The translations under genes were made by a program, and so were the position numbers. Below are positions 44,942 to 52,720 of a stretch of 64,000 nucleotides of DNA, piece after piece. The notes beneath the pieces are model-generated. The model saw only the letters and a list, made by a program, of their open reading frames with translations, did no database searches and was not told where the DNA came from. Source of the DNA: Mixta sp031457955 (GTDB lineage Bacteria > Pseudomonadota > Gammaproteobacteria > Enterobacterales > Enterobacteriaceae); NCBI RefSeq assembly GCF_031457955.1, contig NZ_JAVDXN010000004.1, positions 1 to 64,000 of the forward strand, given 5' to 3'. The number at the start of each line of letters is the position of its first letter. Position 1 is the first letter of the stretch.

Positions 44942-45583
44942 ATGTTGAAAATTAACGTGGCTATATCAGATAAGTACCCTGCTGTTCACTATTTTCTGTG
45001 CAATTATATTAAGGAAGAGCTGGGTTGCAATATTATATCTGACATTTCGTTAAGCGAGGAGCGCACGCTTCAACCGGCAAGCCGCACGCCCGTAGACGCG
45101 ATAATCACCGATCTGGCTTACTATAGCGATGGCGGCCATCTTTATGGCGTAGCAAAAATCAGAGCAATAAAACAACGCTTCCCGACGGCTAAAATCATTC
45201 TTTATACGGAGTTCAATAATGTATCCATTTTGAAAAAGGCGCTTAATTATGGCGTGGATGCTATTGTCAGCAAGTATGATGCAGTGAGCGAAATAAAAAA
45301 GGCGTTTTGTGAAATTTTTATTAAGAAGCACAGCGTGGCCTGGGTTTCAAAAGAAATAAAATCCATCACCGAAAGCGGTATTGAAAAAACCAGCCGCTTA
45401 ACGGCAAAGGAGTGGGAAATTATTCAGCTTTACTCCATGGGGTTATCGCTGTCCAGTATTGCTAAAAAGCAAAACCGCGCGGTCAGTACCGTTGCCACGC
45501 AAAAATATAATGCGATGAAAAAGCTTAATGTCAATACGAATAGCGAGCTTATTCAATATGCCTGCATAAATAATATTATTTGA
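44942..45583 (+). CDS. RcsB/FimZ-like LuxR-family response regulator
   Basis: A 213-residue regulator. The N-terminal receiver-like domain keeps Asp10, the phospho-acceptor Asp57 (IITDL) and Lys111 (VSK), though only one acid of the N-terminal pair remains. The C-terminal LuxR helix-turn-helix is LTAKEWEIIQLYSMGLSLSS and onward to MKKLNV. It resembles RcsB/FimZ-type proteins. The start at 44942 has AAGGGAT upstream; the frame is open from 44897. Codons are A/T-rich. No sensor kinase is adjacent. As the first gene it probably controls the export genes and perhaps the fimbriae. Confidence 0.78.
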   Translation: MLKINVAISDKYPAVHYFLCNYIKEELGCNIISDISLSEERTLQPASRTPVDAIITDLAYYSDGGHLYGVAKIRAIKQRFPTAKIILYTEFNNVSILKKALNYGVDAIVSKYDAVSEIKKAFCEIFIKKHSVAWVSKEIKSITESGIEKTSRLTAKEWEIIQLYSMGLSLSSIAKKQNRAVSTVATQKYNAMKKLNVNTNSELIQYACINNII

Positions 45584-45615
45584 TTGATCCCGGCGATAAA
45601 AAAAGGATTTTGGTC

Positions 45616-46968
45616 ATGTACTTCAGGAGGGTAAACGCTGTTATCACAGCGTTTTTTTCAGCCTTGATCATCATACCAGGCAGCGCACATAGCCTGACGC
45701 TACAGGAAGCGGTACTGGCAGGCAGCGTTTATGACAGTGAAATCAGCGCGGCGCGCAACGCGCAGCGGGCAGATAGCCAAAAAAGGCTCCAGGGTTTTGC
45801 CAGCCTGTTACCGGTTGTTAGTTTAAACGGCGCTTATAGTAAGCAGGATCAGCCCGGTGCGACCTATGCCGCAGGCGTCACGCGGCATAACTACAGCGTT
45901 AACCTGACGCAGCCGCTATTTGATATAGCAAAATATGCGGCATGGAAGCGCGGCGACGCCATCGCTGACAATGCTGACGTAGTACTGATGCAGGCGGAGC
46001 AAACGCTGATTACCCGCGTTGCGGAAGCCTATTTCCGGGTAATCTATCAACGGGATGTTTTAAAGAGCGCAATCACTGCCAAAGCCGCCTACGGTAAACA
46101 GCTGAGTCAAACGCAGGTTGCGTTACAGGTGGGTGAAGGCACGCGTCTTGAACGCGATGAAGCGCAGGCTAATTACGACCGGGCAATGGCGGATGCGATC
46201 GCCGCTAAAAACGATCTGGAGGAGGCTGGGATGGTTTTCTCGCGCCTTACCGGACACCCGCCAGAAGAAATAGAGCCGGTTACGTTATCCTGTGTGATGC
46301 GTTTTCCCGTTTCTGATGATTTCAAAGCCTTACAGCAGCGGGCAGCGCAAAATAATCTTCAGGTTCGCGCTGCGCTTTTCCAACTGGAGCAAACCCAGGC
46401 GGATTTGCTGGCCGCGCATGGCGCACATCTGCCGGTCATCACCTTACAGGCGGGTTATGGCACCAACTGGAGCAAGGCGGAGCAGTCGAATGTGCTTGAT
46501 GTGGTGTTTGGCACCACCTCAAGAACGCGCTCCAGCAATATCGGTATTAATGTTTCCATCCCTTTATTTGCTGGCGGATCGCAAATTTCGCAGTCGATTG
46601 AAGCTGTTCGCCGCCGCGATCGAGGCAAGGATTTGCTGGAGGACACGCGGCGTAAGGCGCGTCAGGAAACGCAGTCCGCCTGGCTTAAATTAAAAAATGG
46701 ACGCAGCCAATATCTGGCGGAAAAAAAGGCGCTGGCCTCTGCCAGAAATAAAGCGGATTCCACCGCCTATGGCAGAAGAGTAGGTTTAAGAACCATTATC
46801 GACGAATTAAACGCAGAGCAGGAATATTATAAATCTCTGCAGATGCTGGCGAAATTACAATATGACTATTTAAACGCCCGATTAAAACTTTCTATGGAAT
46901 TGGGCGAGCTGGATTATTCTCAATTAGATCGCTACCACTGCGCTGCGGATAATAAAGTTCTCCGTTAA
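45616..46968 (+). CDS. TolC-family outer membrane efflux protein for type I secretion
   Basis: A 450-residue exported protein. A signal peptide spans about residues 1-24 (ending GSAHS), followed by the two tandem OEP repeats typical of TolC: long alternating helices plus beta segments with NLTQPLFD and GINVSIPLFAGG. It would form the outer-membrane channel of the adjacent exporter. The ATG at 45616 has AAGGA 8 bases upstream; the frame is open back to a TTG at 45580 that overlaps the previous stop. Having its own TolC makes the export system self-contained. Confidence 0.87.
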   Translation: MYFRRVNAVITAFFSALIIIPGSAHSLTLQEAVLAGSVYDSEISAARNAQRADSQKRLQGFASLLPVVSLNGAYSKQDQPGATYAAGVTRHNYSVNLTQPLFDIAKYAAWKRGDAIADNADVVLMQAEQTLITRVAEAYFRVIYQRDVLKSAITAKAAYGKQLSQTQVALQVGEGTRLERDEAQANYDRAMADAIAAKNDLEEAGMVFSRLTGHPPEEIEPVTLSCVMRFPVSDDFKALQQRAAQNNLQVRAALFQLEQTQADLLAAHGAHLPVITLQAGYGTNWSKAEQSNVLDVVFGTTSRTRSSNIGINVSIPLFAGGSQISQSIEAVRRRDRGKDLLEDTRRKARQETQSAWLKLKNGRSQYLAEKKALASARNKADSTAYGRRVGLRTIIDELNAEQEYYKSLQMLAKLQYDYLNARLKLSMELGELDYSQLDRYHCAADNKVLR

Positions 46969-46989
46969 CTAAACAAGGACGTTAATTGC

Positions 46990-48249
46990 ATGAGTGAATC
47001 CTTATTTCGTCAGGAAGCACTGGAGGCGAATAAAACCACCGCGATCGGCACCGTGGCGCTTTATTGCCCGCCCTGGCGCTGGCTAATTGTCTCTTTGGTG
47101 GGTGTAATCACGCTGGTGATAGCGGCTTTCTTTATTTTTGGCAGTTATACCAAGCGTGAAACCGCCCTGGGGCAGTTGTTGCCAGCGAAAGGCATTATGA
47201 ATATTGCGGCAATCGCTACCGGCACCGTAGTAGATATTAGCGTGGAAGAAGGCCAGCAGGTAAAAAAAGGCGAGACCATCGCCGCTATCTCTTCGGAGGT
47301 TTATACGGCGCTGGGACTGACGCGGGAAAGGGTCGCGCAGCAGTTGGATATCCAGCGGGCTCGCCTGAAAGCGGATGCGGAAAACCAGGAAAAGCTGTTT
47401 GCCGAAGAGATAAAAGGGCTTAAAGAGCGTGAAAGGCTGCTAAGCGCCCAGCTGGAACAGCTCAATGTTCAGCAGCGGCAGCGCTCCCGGCAGGTCAAAC
47501 TGGCGCACCGGCAGCAGGAGAAAATCACCCTGATGCGCCAGCAGGGTTACGCCTCTAATAGCCAGGTTGAACAGCAGGAGGCAGTGGTTATTGATGCCGA
47601 AACGCGTTTACAGGACATTGCCCGGCAGCGGCTTGATATTCAGCAGCAGCTTGCCCAGACGCGCCAGCAGTTACGCGAGCTGCCGATGAATGCGCGCAAT
47701 AAACAAAACGAAATAGAACGCCGCCTGTCCGAAATCGAGCAGTCTCTGGCAGAAAATGAATCGCGACGCTCGGTGGTGTTGCGGGCGCCAGCGGATGGCA
47801 TGGTGGGATCGGTGATGGTCAAAACCGGGCAAATGGTCAGTGCCGGACAAACGCTGTTTTCCCTGTTGCCGGACGATGGCGAGCTTCAGGCGCGTATTAT
47901 GGTCAGCAGCCGGGCAATCGGTTTTATTCAACCCGGTCAAAAAGTGGTGCTGCGCTATCAGGCGTTTCCTTTCCAGAAATTTGGTCAGCAATACGGCAAC
48001 GTCATTGATGTCTCTCGCGTTGCGCTGTCGCCGCAGGAGGTCGCTACGTTGACCGGTAATAACAATGTGCAGGAACAGCACTATCGCGTAGTGGTGGCGC
48101 TGGATAAGCAAGATATCAATGTGTATGGGCATAAGGAAAAACTGCGTCCCGGCAGTGCGCTGGAGGCGGATTTCCTGATTGATAACCGACGCCTTTATGA
48201 ATGGGTTCTGGAACCGCTTTACGCGCTTGGCCGTCGTTCAGGAAATTAA
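46990..48249 (+). CDS. HlyD-family periplasmic adaptor (CvaA-like)
   Basis: A 419-residue membrane-fusion protein. A short cytoplasmic N-terminus leads to one membrane helix (about 33-53), a split biotinyl-lipoyl domain (MNIAAIATGTVVDISVEEGQ; later VVLRAPADGMVGSVMV), a long coiled coil (about 110-265) and a beta-barrel region. It closely follows CvaA/microcin-secretion adaptors that link a peptidase-ABC exporter to TolC. It lies 21 bp after the TolC gene. Confidence 0.87.
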   Translation: MSESLFRQEALEANKTTAIGTVALYCPPWRWLIVSLVGVITLVIAAFFIFGSYTKRETALGQLLPAKGIMNIAAIATGTVVDISVEEGQQVKKGETIAAISSEVYTALGLTRERVAQQLDIQRARLKADAENQEKLFAEEIKGLKERERLLSAQLEQLNVQQRQRSRQVKLAHRQQEKITLMRQQGYASNSQVEQQEAVVIDAETRLQDIARQRLDIQQQLAQTRQQLRELPMNARNKQNEIERRLSEIEQSLAENESRRSVVLRAPADGMVGSVMVKTGQMVSAGQTLFSLLPDDGELQARIMVSSRAIGFIQPGQKVVLRYQAFPFQKFGQQYGNVIDVSRVALSPQEVATLTGNNNVQEQHYRVVVALDKQDINVYGHKEKLRPGSALEADFLIDNRRLYEWVLEPLYALGRRSGN

Positions 48250-48290
48250 TTCAATTCGCCATCGGCTTACTACAGGGAGTGGTATTGTTT

Positions 48291-50441
48291 ATGAAGTTTT
48301 TAGCGGCACTTAATTTTGGCTGGCAGCGGAAATTACCGGTGATGCAGCAAACGCAGGCTACCGAGTGCGGCCTGACCTGCGTTGGCATGATTGCGAACTA
48401 TTTTGGTCACGGCATAGATATGGTCACGCTACGCAAGCGGTTTCCCACTTCGCTAAAGGGCGCCACGCTGGCGGATGTCATGTTGATTGCGCATCAGCTG
48501 GGCATGGCGGGCCGGGCGCTACGCCTGGAGCTGGATGAGCTGGGTAAGCTGCGGCGCCCCTGCATATTACACTGGGAAATGAACCATTTTGTGGTATTGA
48601 AAAGCGTGGCGAAAGATAAGATCACCATTCACGACCCAGCCAGAGGCCGACGTGATGTGCCTATGGAAGAGGTTTCCCGTTGCTTTACCGGTATTGCGCT
48701 GGAACTCTTACCTGGCGCCACCTTTACCCGAGTACAGGAAAAACAATCTATCTCCATGCTGAAGCTGATCGGTAACGTCACCGGTATCCGCTCAGCTTTT
48801 TCGCAGATTTTAATCCTGTCGGTGGCGCTGGAACTGTTTGGCATTTTGATGCCTTTTTATATGCAGTGGGTGATGGATCAGGTTCTGGTCTCGGCGGATC
48901 ATGATCTTCTTACCCTGTTGGGCAGCGGTTTTATTATCGTGACGCTGCTAAGCGTTGCTATTACGGCGTTACGCTCCTGGGTAACAACCTGGTTTTCAAG
49001 CTTGCTGAGCGTGCAGTGGACGGCCAACGTTTGCTCGCATCTGCTTGGTTTGCCGCTGACTTACTTTGAGTCGCGTCACGTGGGCGATGTGCTTTCACGC
49101 TTTGGCTCAATTGGCACCATACAAAGTACGCTCACCGGACGTTTTATTAGTTCGATTTTGGATGGCGTAATGGCCATTATCACGCTGGGTATGCTGTTTA
49201 TTTACAACGTTAAGCTGGCCTGGCTGGTGCTCGCTTTGCTGACGGCTTATACCGCAATCCGCTGGATTTCATTTCGTCCTTTCCGCCAAGCCAATGAAGA
49301 TCAGATCACCGCGTCGGCCCGCGCGCAGACCCAACTGCTGGAATCAATTCGCGGTGTGAAGGCGGTTAAGCTTAATAACAAACAGGAGATCCGCGTTGCG
49401 GCCTATGCGAACGCGCTGGTTGAGAGCACCAATAAAGGGATAGCGATTCAACGTCTGTCGATCGGTTTTAGTACCTTACAGGGTTTGATCTCCGGTATCG
49501 GGCGTATCGTTTTGGTATGGATGGCGGCTTTACAGGTGCTTGAAGGGAATTTTACCAGCGGGATGCTGGTTGCGTTTATCAGCTTTTCCGATCAGTTTAT
49601 TGCGCGCGCGTCAGGTCTGGTGGATGCCGTGATTGATTTCTCTATGCTGCGTCTGCATGGCGAACGCCTGGCCGATATCGTGTTAACCGAGCCGGAGGCC
49701 GATATGGAAACGCTGTTGCCCGCCGTGACACGCGATGACCATGCGCCGCCTGCGTTAACCCTGCGCGATCTCGGTTTTCGCTATGCGGAAACCGAGCCGT
49801 ACGTTATCCAGCACTGCAATATCGCGGTGGCCGCAGGCGAGTCGGTGGCGATTATTGGCCCTTCCGGACAGGGCAAAACTACCCTGGCCAAATTGATGAT
49901 GGGCTTGCTGAAACCTGAATCAGGCTGCATAGAGATAAACGGCATCGACATTAAAAAGCTGGGCATGCGTAACTATCGCGATCGTCTTGGCTGCGTCATG
50001 CAGGACGATATTCTGTTTGCCGGTTCCATTGCCGATAACATCAGCTTTTTCGATGCCGCTCCCGCACAAGAGCAGATCGAAGCCGCCGCAAAACTCGCAC
50101 AAATCCATGAGGAGATTGCCGCTATGCCGATGGGTTACCATAGCCTGGTGGGCGATATGGGCTCTTCTCTCTCCGGCGGCCAGATTCAACGGGTGCTGTT
50201 AGCGCGCGCGCTTTATCGTCAGCCTTCGCTGCTTATTCTCGATGAAGCTTCCAGTCACCTTGATATCGATCGTGAACGTAGCATTAATGAGGCAATAAAG
50301 AATATGCACGTTACACGAATTATTATCGCTCATCGGCCTGAAACCATCTGTAGTGCTGACAGAATTATTCTATTGAATCAGAAAAGCGCCGTAGAAATTG
50401 ATAAGCACCAATATATGCAAGCCTGTAAAAAGAACAGCTAA
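48291..50441 (+). CDS. Peptidase-containing ABC exporter (CvaB-like)
   Basis: A 716-residue exporter: N-terminal C39 peptidase, membrane domain (about 165-440) and ATPase. The peptidase keeps the catalytic Cys26 (QATECGLTC), His99 (MNHFVVL) and Asp115 (IHDPARG). The ATPase has Walker A GPSGQGKTT, signature LSGGQIQR and Walker B LLILDEASSHLD. Such proteins cut a double-glycine leader from the cargo and export the core peptide. The start at 48291 (MKFLAALNFGWQRKLPVM) fits the family; it is 41 bp after the adaptor. The cargo gene is immediately downstream. Confidence 0.9.
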   Translation: MKFLAALNFGWQRKLPVMQQTQATECGLTCVGMIANYFGHGIDMVTLRKRFPTSLKGATLADVMLIAHQLGMAGRALRLELDELGKLRRPCILHWEMNHFVVLKSVAKDKITIHDPARGRRDVPMEEVSRCFTGIALELLPGATFTRVQEKQSISMLKLIGNVTGIRSAFSQILILSVALELFGILMPFYMQWVMDQVLVSADHDLLTLLGSGFIIVTLLSVAITALRSWVTTWFSSLLSVQWTANVCSHLLGLPLTYFESRHVGDVLSRFGSIGTIQSTLTGRFISSILDGVMAIITLGMLFIYNVKLAWLVLALLTAYTAIRWISFRPFRQANEDQITASARAQTQLLESIRGVKAVKLNNKQEIRVAAYANALVESTNKGIAIQRLSIGFSTLQGLISGIGRIVLVWMAALQVLEGNFTSGMLVAFISFSDQFIARASGLVDAVIDFSMLRLHGERLADIVLTEPEADMETLLPAVTRDDHAPPALTLRDLGFRYAETEPYVIQHCNIAVAAGESVAIIGPSGQGKTTLAKLMMGLLKPESGCIEINGIDIKKLGMRNYRDRLGCVMQDDILFAGSIADNISFFDAAPAQEQIEAAAKLAQIHEEIAAMPMGYHSLVGDMGSSLSGGQIQRVLLARALYRQPSLLILDEASSHLDIDRERSINEAIKNMHVTRIIIAHRPETICSADRIILLNQKSAVEIDKHQYMQACKKNS

Positions 50442-50598
50442 TTTAGCCAAAGAGAATAAATGCGTTTTCTGGGTTTGGAAAATATAAATTTACAACTGTT
50501 CAAAATGCCCGCCGCAGAATTTACGTATTATTGATAATGGACTGTTTACTATTGTTGCATTCCTTTGCTGTAAATAATATATCAAGCTTAGTTCTGGC

Positions 50599-50627
50599 TT
50601 AGCGTCAGGTTTGTTTAACTCTATTAT
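50599..50627 (+). promoter_or_regulatory. Candidate promoter of the microcin precursor gene
   Basis: -35-like TTAGCG (50599-50604), 17-bp spacer, -10 TATTAT (50622-50627), 25 bp before the precursor start. The -35 is poor, so an activator may be needed. No terminator is seen after the exporter, so readthrough is also possible. A 24-codon frame (50460-50534) in the 210-bp gap is not supported as a gene. Confidence 0.4.
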
Positions 50628-50651
50628 TTTACCGGGAGAAAGGCGTTAATT

Positions 50652-50966
50652 ATGAGAGTGCTACAAATAGATGAAATTAGTCAGGTGTCCGGCGGTAATT
50701 TTTTCGAAACCATAGGCGCGATGGTTATCGGCACCTTTACCGGCGCCTCATCCGGCATATTAAAAGCGGCTACGGTTGGAGGAAATAGCGGCGGGATACT
50801 GGGCGTCGGCATTATTGGCAATCTTGGCGGCGTGATAGTTGGCGGTGTGGCCGGTGGATTGCTTGGCGCGATGTATGGCATGGTCAATAACTGGGATAAA
50901 ACATGCGAATGGTTTAACGCAACCGCTGAGCAATGGTTTGATTTGATCGCGCCGTTGCCTAAATAA
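50652..50966 (+). CDS. Double-glycine-leader class II microcin-like precursor
   Basis: A 104-residue precursor. Residues 1-15, MRVLQIDEISQVSGG, form a canonical double-glycine leader closely resembling that of colicin V. Cleavage after Gly15 would release an 89-residue core starting NFFETIGAMV. The core is a hydrophobic glycine zipper (repeated GxxxG spacing at about 43-76) ending in a polar, Trp-rich tail with one cysteine (Cys85). This fits pore-forming class II microcins. Its place right after the cognate peptidase exporter supports the assignment. A GGGAGAAAGG ribosome site precedes it. Bactericidal activity is inferred; no named family member is recognised. Confidence 0.8.
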   Translation: MRVLQIDEISQVSGGNFFETIGAMVIGTFTGASSGILKAATVGGNSGGILGVGIIGNLGGVIVGGVAGGLLGAMYGMVNNWDKTCEWFNATAEQWFDLIAPLPK

Positions 50967-51330
50967 AAATGGCATCTGAAATAGCGATGCTGTTTATTTT
51001 TAAGGGTTGTTGTAAATGAATTCGTTAACTCGCTTAAGGCGCCGGCGTGCTATATGCCGCAAGTGGGCGGTGGAAAATAGTTAATGAAATAGAATTTAAT
51101 ATACAACTGCGTTTTTTATTTAATATAAAGGCTGCTGTTTCCTTTCAGAGTATCGCTAACAAGCCAACTAACCAATTTCGTTGTGAAGATAATTTCACTA
51201 TTGATGATTAAGTTATTAAACAAAATGCTATGGGCTGGTTTTTATTTATTTGGCTTAATTAATCGCGAAAAAATTTGCGGGTTTTATTGTTCGCAATCGA
51301 TCTTTCACTGAAAATAAAATGGAGTTTAAG
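50967..51330. other. Intergenic region after the microcin gene
   Basis: About 360 A/T-rich bp. Two tiny frames occur: 51016-51084 (22 codons, Arg-rich, MNSLTRLRRRRAICRK, with TAAGGG upstream) and 51204-51311 (35 codons, listed separately). Neither is a recognised immunity protein. The promoter of the fimbrial operon should lie here. Confidence 0.4.
51204..51311 (+). CDS. Possible 35-residue membrane peptide, candidate immunity remnant
   Basis: Open frame reading MIKLLNKMLWAGFYLFGLIN and then a short basic, Cys-containing tail. It has one possible membrane helix behind a basic start. Only a weak ribosome site (GAAGAT) precedes it, and it is much shorter than known microcin immunity proteins. 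It is listed because it is the only hydrophobic small frame beside the precursor; it may be noise. Confidence 0.15.
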   Translation: MIKLLNKMLWAGFYLFGLINREKICGFYCSQSIFH

Positions 51331-51870
51331 ATGCAGAAAACATTATTAGGTACCGTGATTGCTTTAACAGTTTCTGCTATGGCACTACCGGCCAGCGCAG
51401 CGGACGGTACAATTACGATTAACGGGAAACTGACCCAGCAGACATGTATCGTAAAAATTGATGGTGGCAGCGCTGACGCCACCGTTAGTCTGCCTTCACT
51501 CTCTACCTCGGCGCTGGATACCGCGGGTAAGCTCGCGGGCAGAACGGCCTTTATCATGAACCTGACAGGCTGTACGCCAGCTAAGGGTAGCGTACGCGCC
51601 TATTTTGAACATGGCCCAACGGTTGATGCCGCAACCGGTCGCCTGAATAACACCATTAGCTCTGGTGCGAAAAATGTTCAGATTCAGTTAAGGGACGAGA
51701 AGGAAAATGATGTGTATGTGGGCAACACCAGCCAGCGCAAGAACCCAGCGACTGCGATCTCGGCAGCGGGTAATGCCAACCTGCTGTACAGCGCATACTA
51801 TTATGCCACCGGTGCGGCAACCGCGGGTGACCTCGCTACCTCAGTGACCTATTCCCTTGATTACCAGTAA
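51331..51870 (+). CDS. Major fimbrial subunit (FimA-type pilin)
   Basis: A 179-residue pilin. A signal peptide ends PASA at about residue 23, followed by DGTITINGKLTQQTCIVKID: the N-terminal donor-strand extension and first cysteine; the second is in LTGCTP. The C-terminus SVTYSLDYQ has the chaperone-recognition pattern. GGAG lies 5 bases before the ATG at 51331, so I prefer it to the ATG at 51319. First gene of the chaperone-usher operon. Confidence 0.88.
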   Translation: MQKTLLGTVIALTVSAMALPASAADGTITINGKLTQQTCIVKIDGGSADATVSLPSLSTSALDTAGKLAGRTAFIMNLTGCTPAKGSVRAYFEHGPTVDAATGRLNNTISSGAKNVQIQLRDEKENDVYVGNTSQRKNPATAISAAGNANLLYSAYYYATGAATAGDLATSVTYSLDYQ

Positions 51871-51891
51871 TTAGCGCGTCTGTGTGTTGAT

Positions 51892-51924
51892 AATAAATGC
51901 AGGAGCCAGGCTCTTGCATTTATT
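51892..51924 (+). terminator. Attenuator-like hairpin after the major pilin gene
   Basis: A 14-bp stem with one G-U pair (51892-51905 with 51911-51924) and a CCAGG loop, ending in a T-rich run. It lies between pilin and chaperone genes and probably lowers expression of the assembly genes relative to the pilin. Confidence 0.68.
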
Positions 51925-51960
51925 TATCCGATATATTTAAGCTCAGGAATAGCATCAGGA

Positions 51961-52683
51961 ATGAATATAAAGCTTCTTTTACTGCTCTTTTCCGGTCTGT
52001 TATTAAATGCAACGTCAGTTTTGGCCGGTATTGTTATTAATAACACCCGCGTCATTTATCCTGAGGAAAAAAGTGAAGTTACGGTACGGCTGGAAAGTGA
52101 GAATGATCATTCCTCGCTGGTTCAGTCATGGATTGATAGCGGAAATAAAGATCAATCCATTAAAAAAATCAAGGTTCCTTTTCTTCTGCTGCCGCCGATT
52201 ACCCGTATCGAACCACACCAGGGGCAAACCTTACGCATTCACTATTTGGGGGAGGGTTTTACTTTGCCCGCCGACAGAGAATCTGTTTTCTGGTTAAACG
52301 TTCTGGATATTCCGCCCCGTTCGTCAGGCAAGGCGGAAAACCTTTTGCAAATGGCGATCCGTACCCGTATTAAACTCTTTTTCCGTCCAAAGGCGCTTAA
52401 AGGCGGCTCGTCTTCCGATGCTGCGGAAAAGGTTATTTGGCGGCGGGTTAAAGATCATAACAAGGCTTTGCTTGAAGCCGAGAACCACTCGCCTTTCTAT
52501 GTTTCAATTACGTCAGTAGAAGCCAGGTCAGGAAATAAAACCGTTAACACCGAAGGGAAAATGATCGCGCCTTTTTCTAAGGCGACTTATGCTTTTGATG
52601 ATAATAATATTTCCGTGAGTAAATTTAAATATTTTTATATTAATGATTATGGAGCCAGCGTTCCGATAGAAAGAGAGATTTAA
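51961..52683 (+). CDS. Periplasmic fimbrial chaperone (PapD/FimC family)
   Basis: A 240-residue exported chaperone. A signal peptide covers about residues 1-22 (ending VLA), then GIVINNTRVIYPEEKSEVTV with the first strand of the PapD fold. The conserved block ESVFWLNVLDIPP, and RTRIKLFFRP with the G1 strand before it, are family signatures. It caps pilins by donor-strand complementation and delivers them to the usher. Confidence 0.92.
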   Translation: MNIKLLLLLFSGLLLNATSVLAGIVINNTRVIYPEEKSEVTVRLESENDHSSLVQSWIDSGNKDQSIKKIKVPFLLLPPITRIEPHQGQTLRIHYLGEGFTLPADRESVFWLNVLDIPPRSSGKAENLLQMAIRTRIKLFFRPKALKGGSSSDAAEKVIWRRVKDHNKALLEAENHSPFYVSITSVEARSGNKTVNTEGKMIAPFSKATYAFDDNNISVSKFKYFYINDYGASVPIEREI

Positions 52684-52720
52684 TGCATTTAAATAACTCA
52701 CTATAAAAAAGGGCATCCTT

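Noticed and set aside
50681..50975. Two frames of about 70 codons antisense to the microcin precursor, considered as immunity genes
   Set aside because: They are reverse complements of the glycine-rich core, have no ribosome site and contain proline-rich runs unlike a membrane immunity protein.
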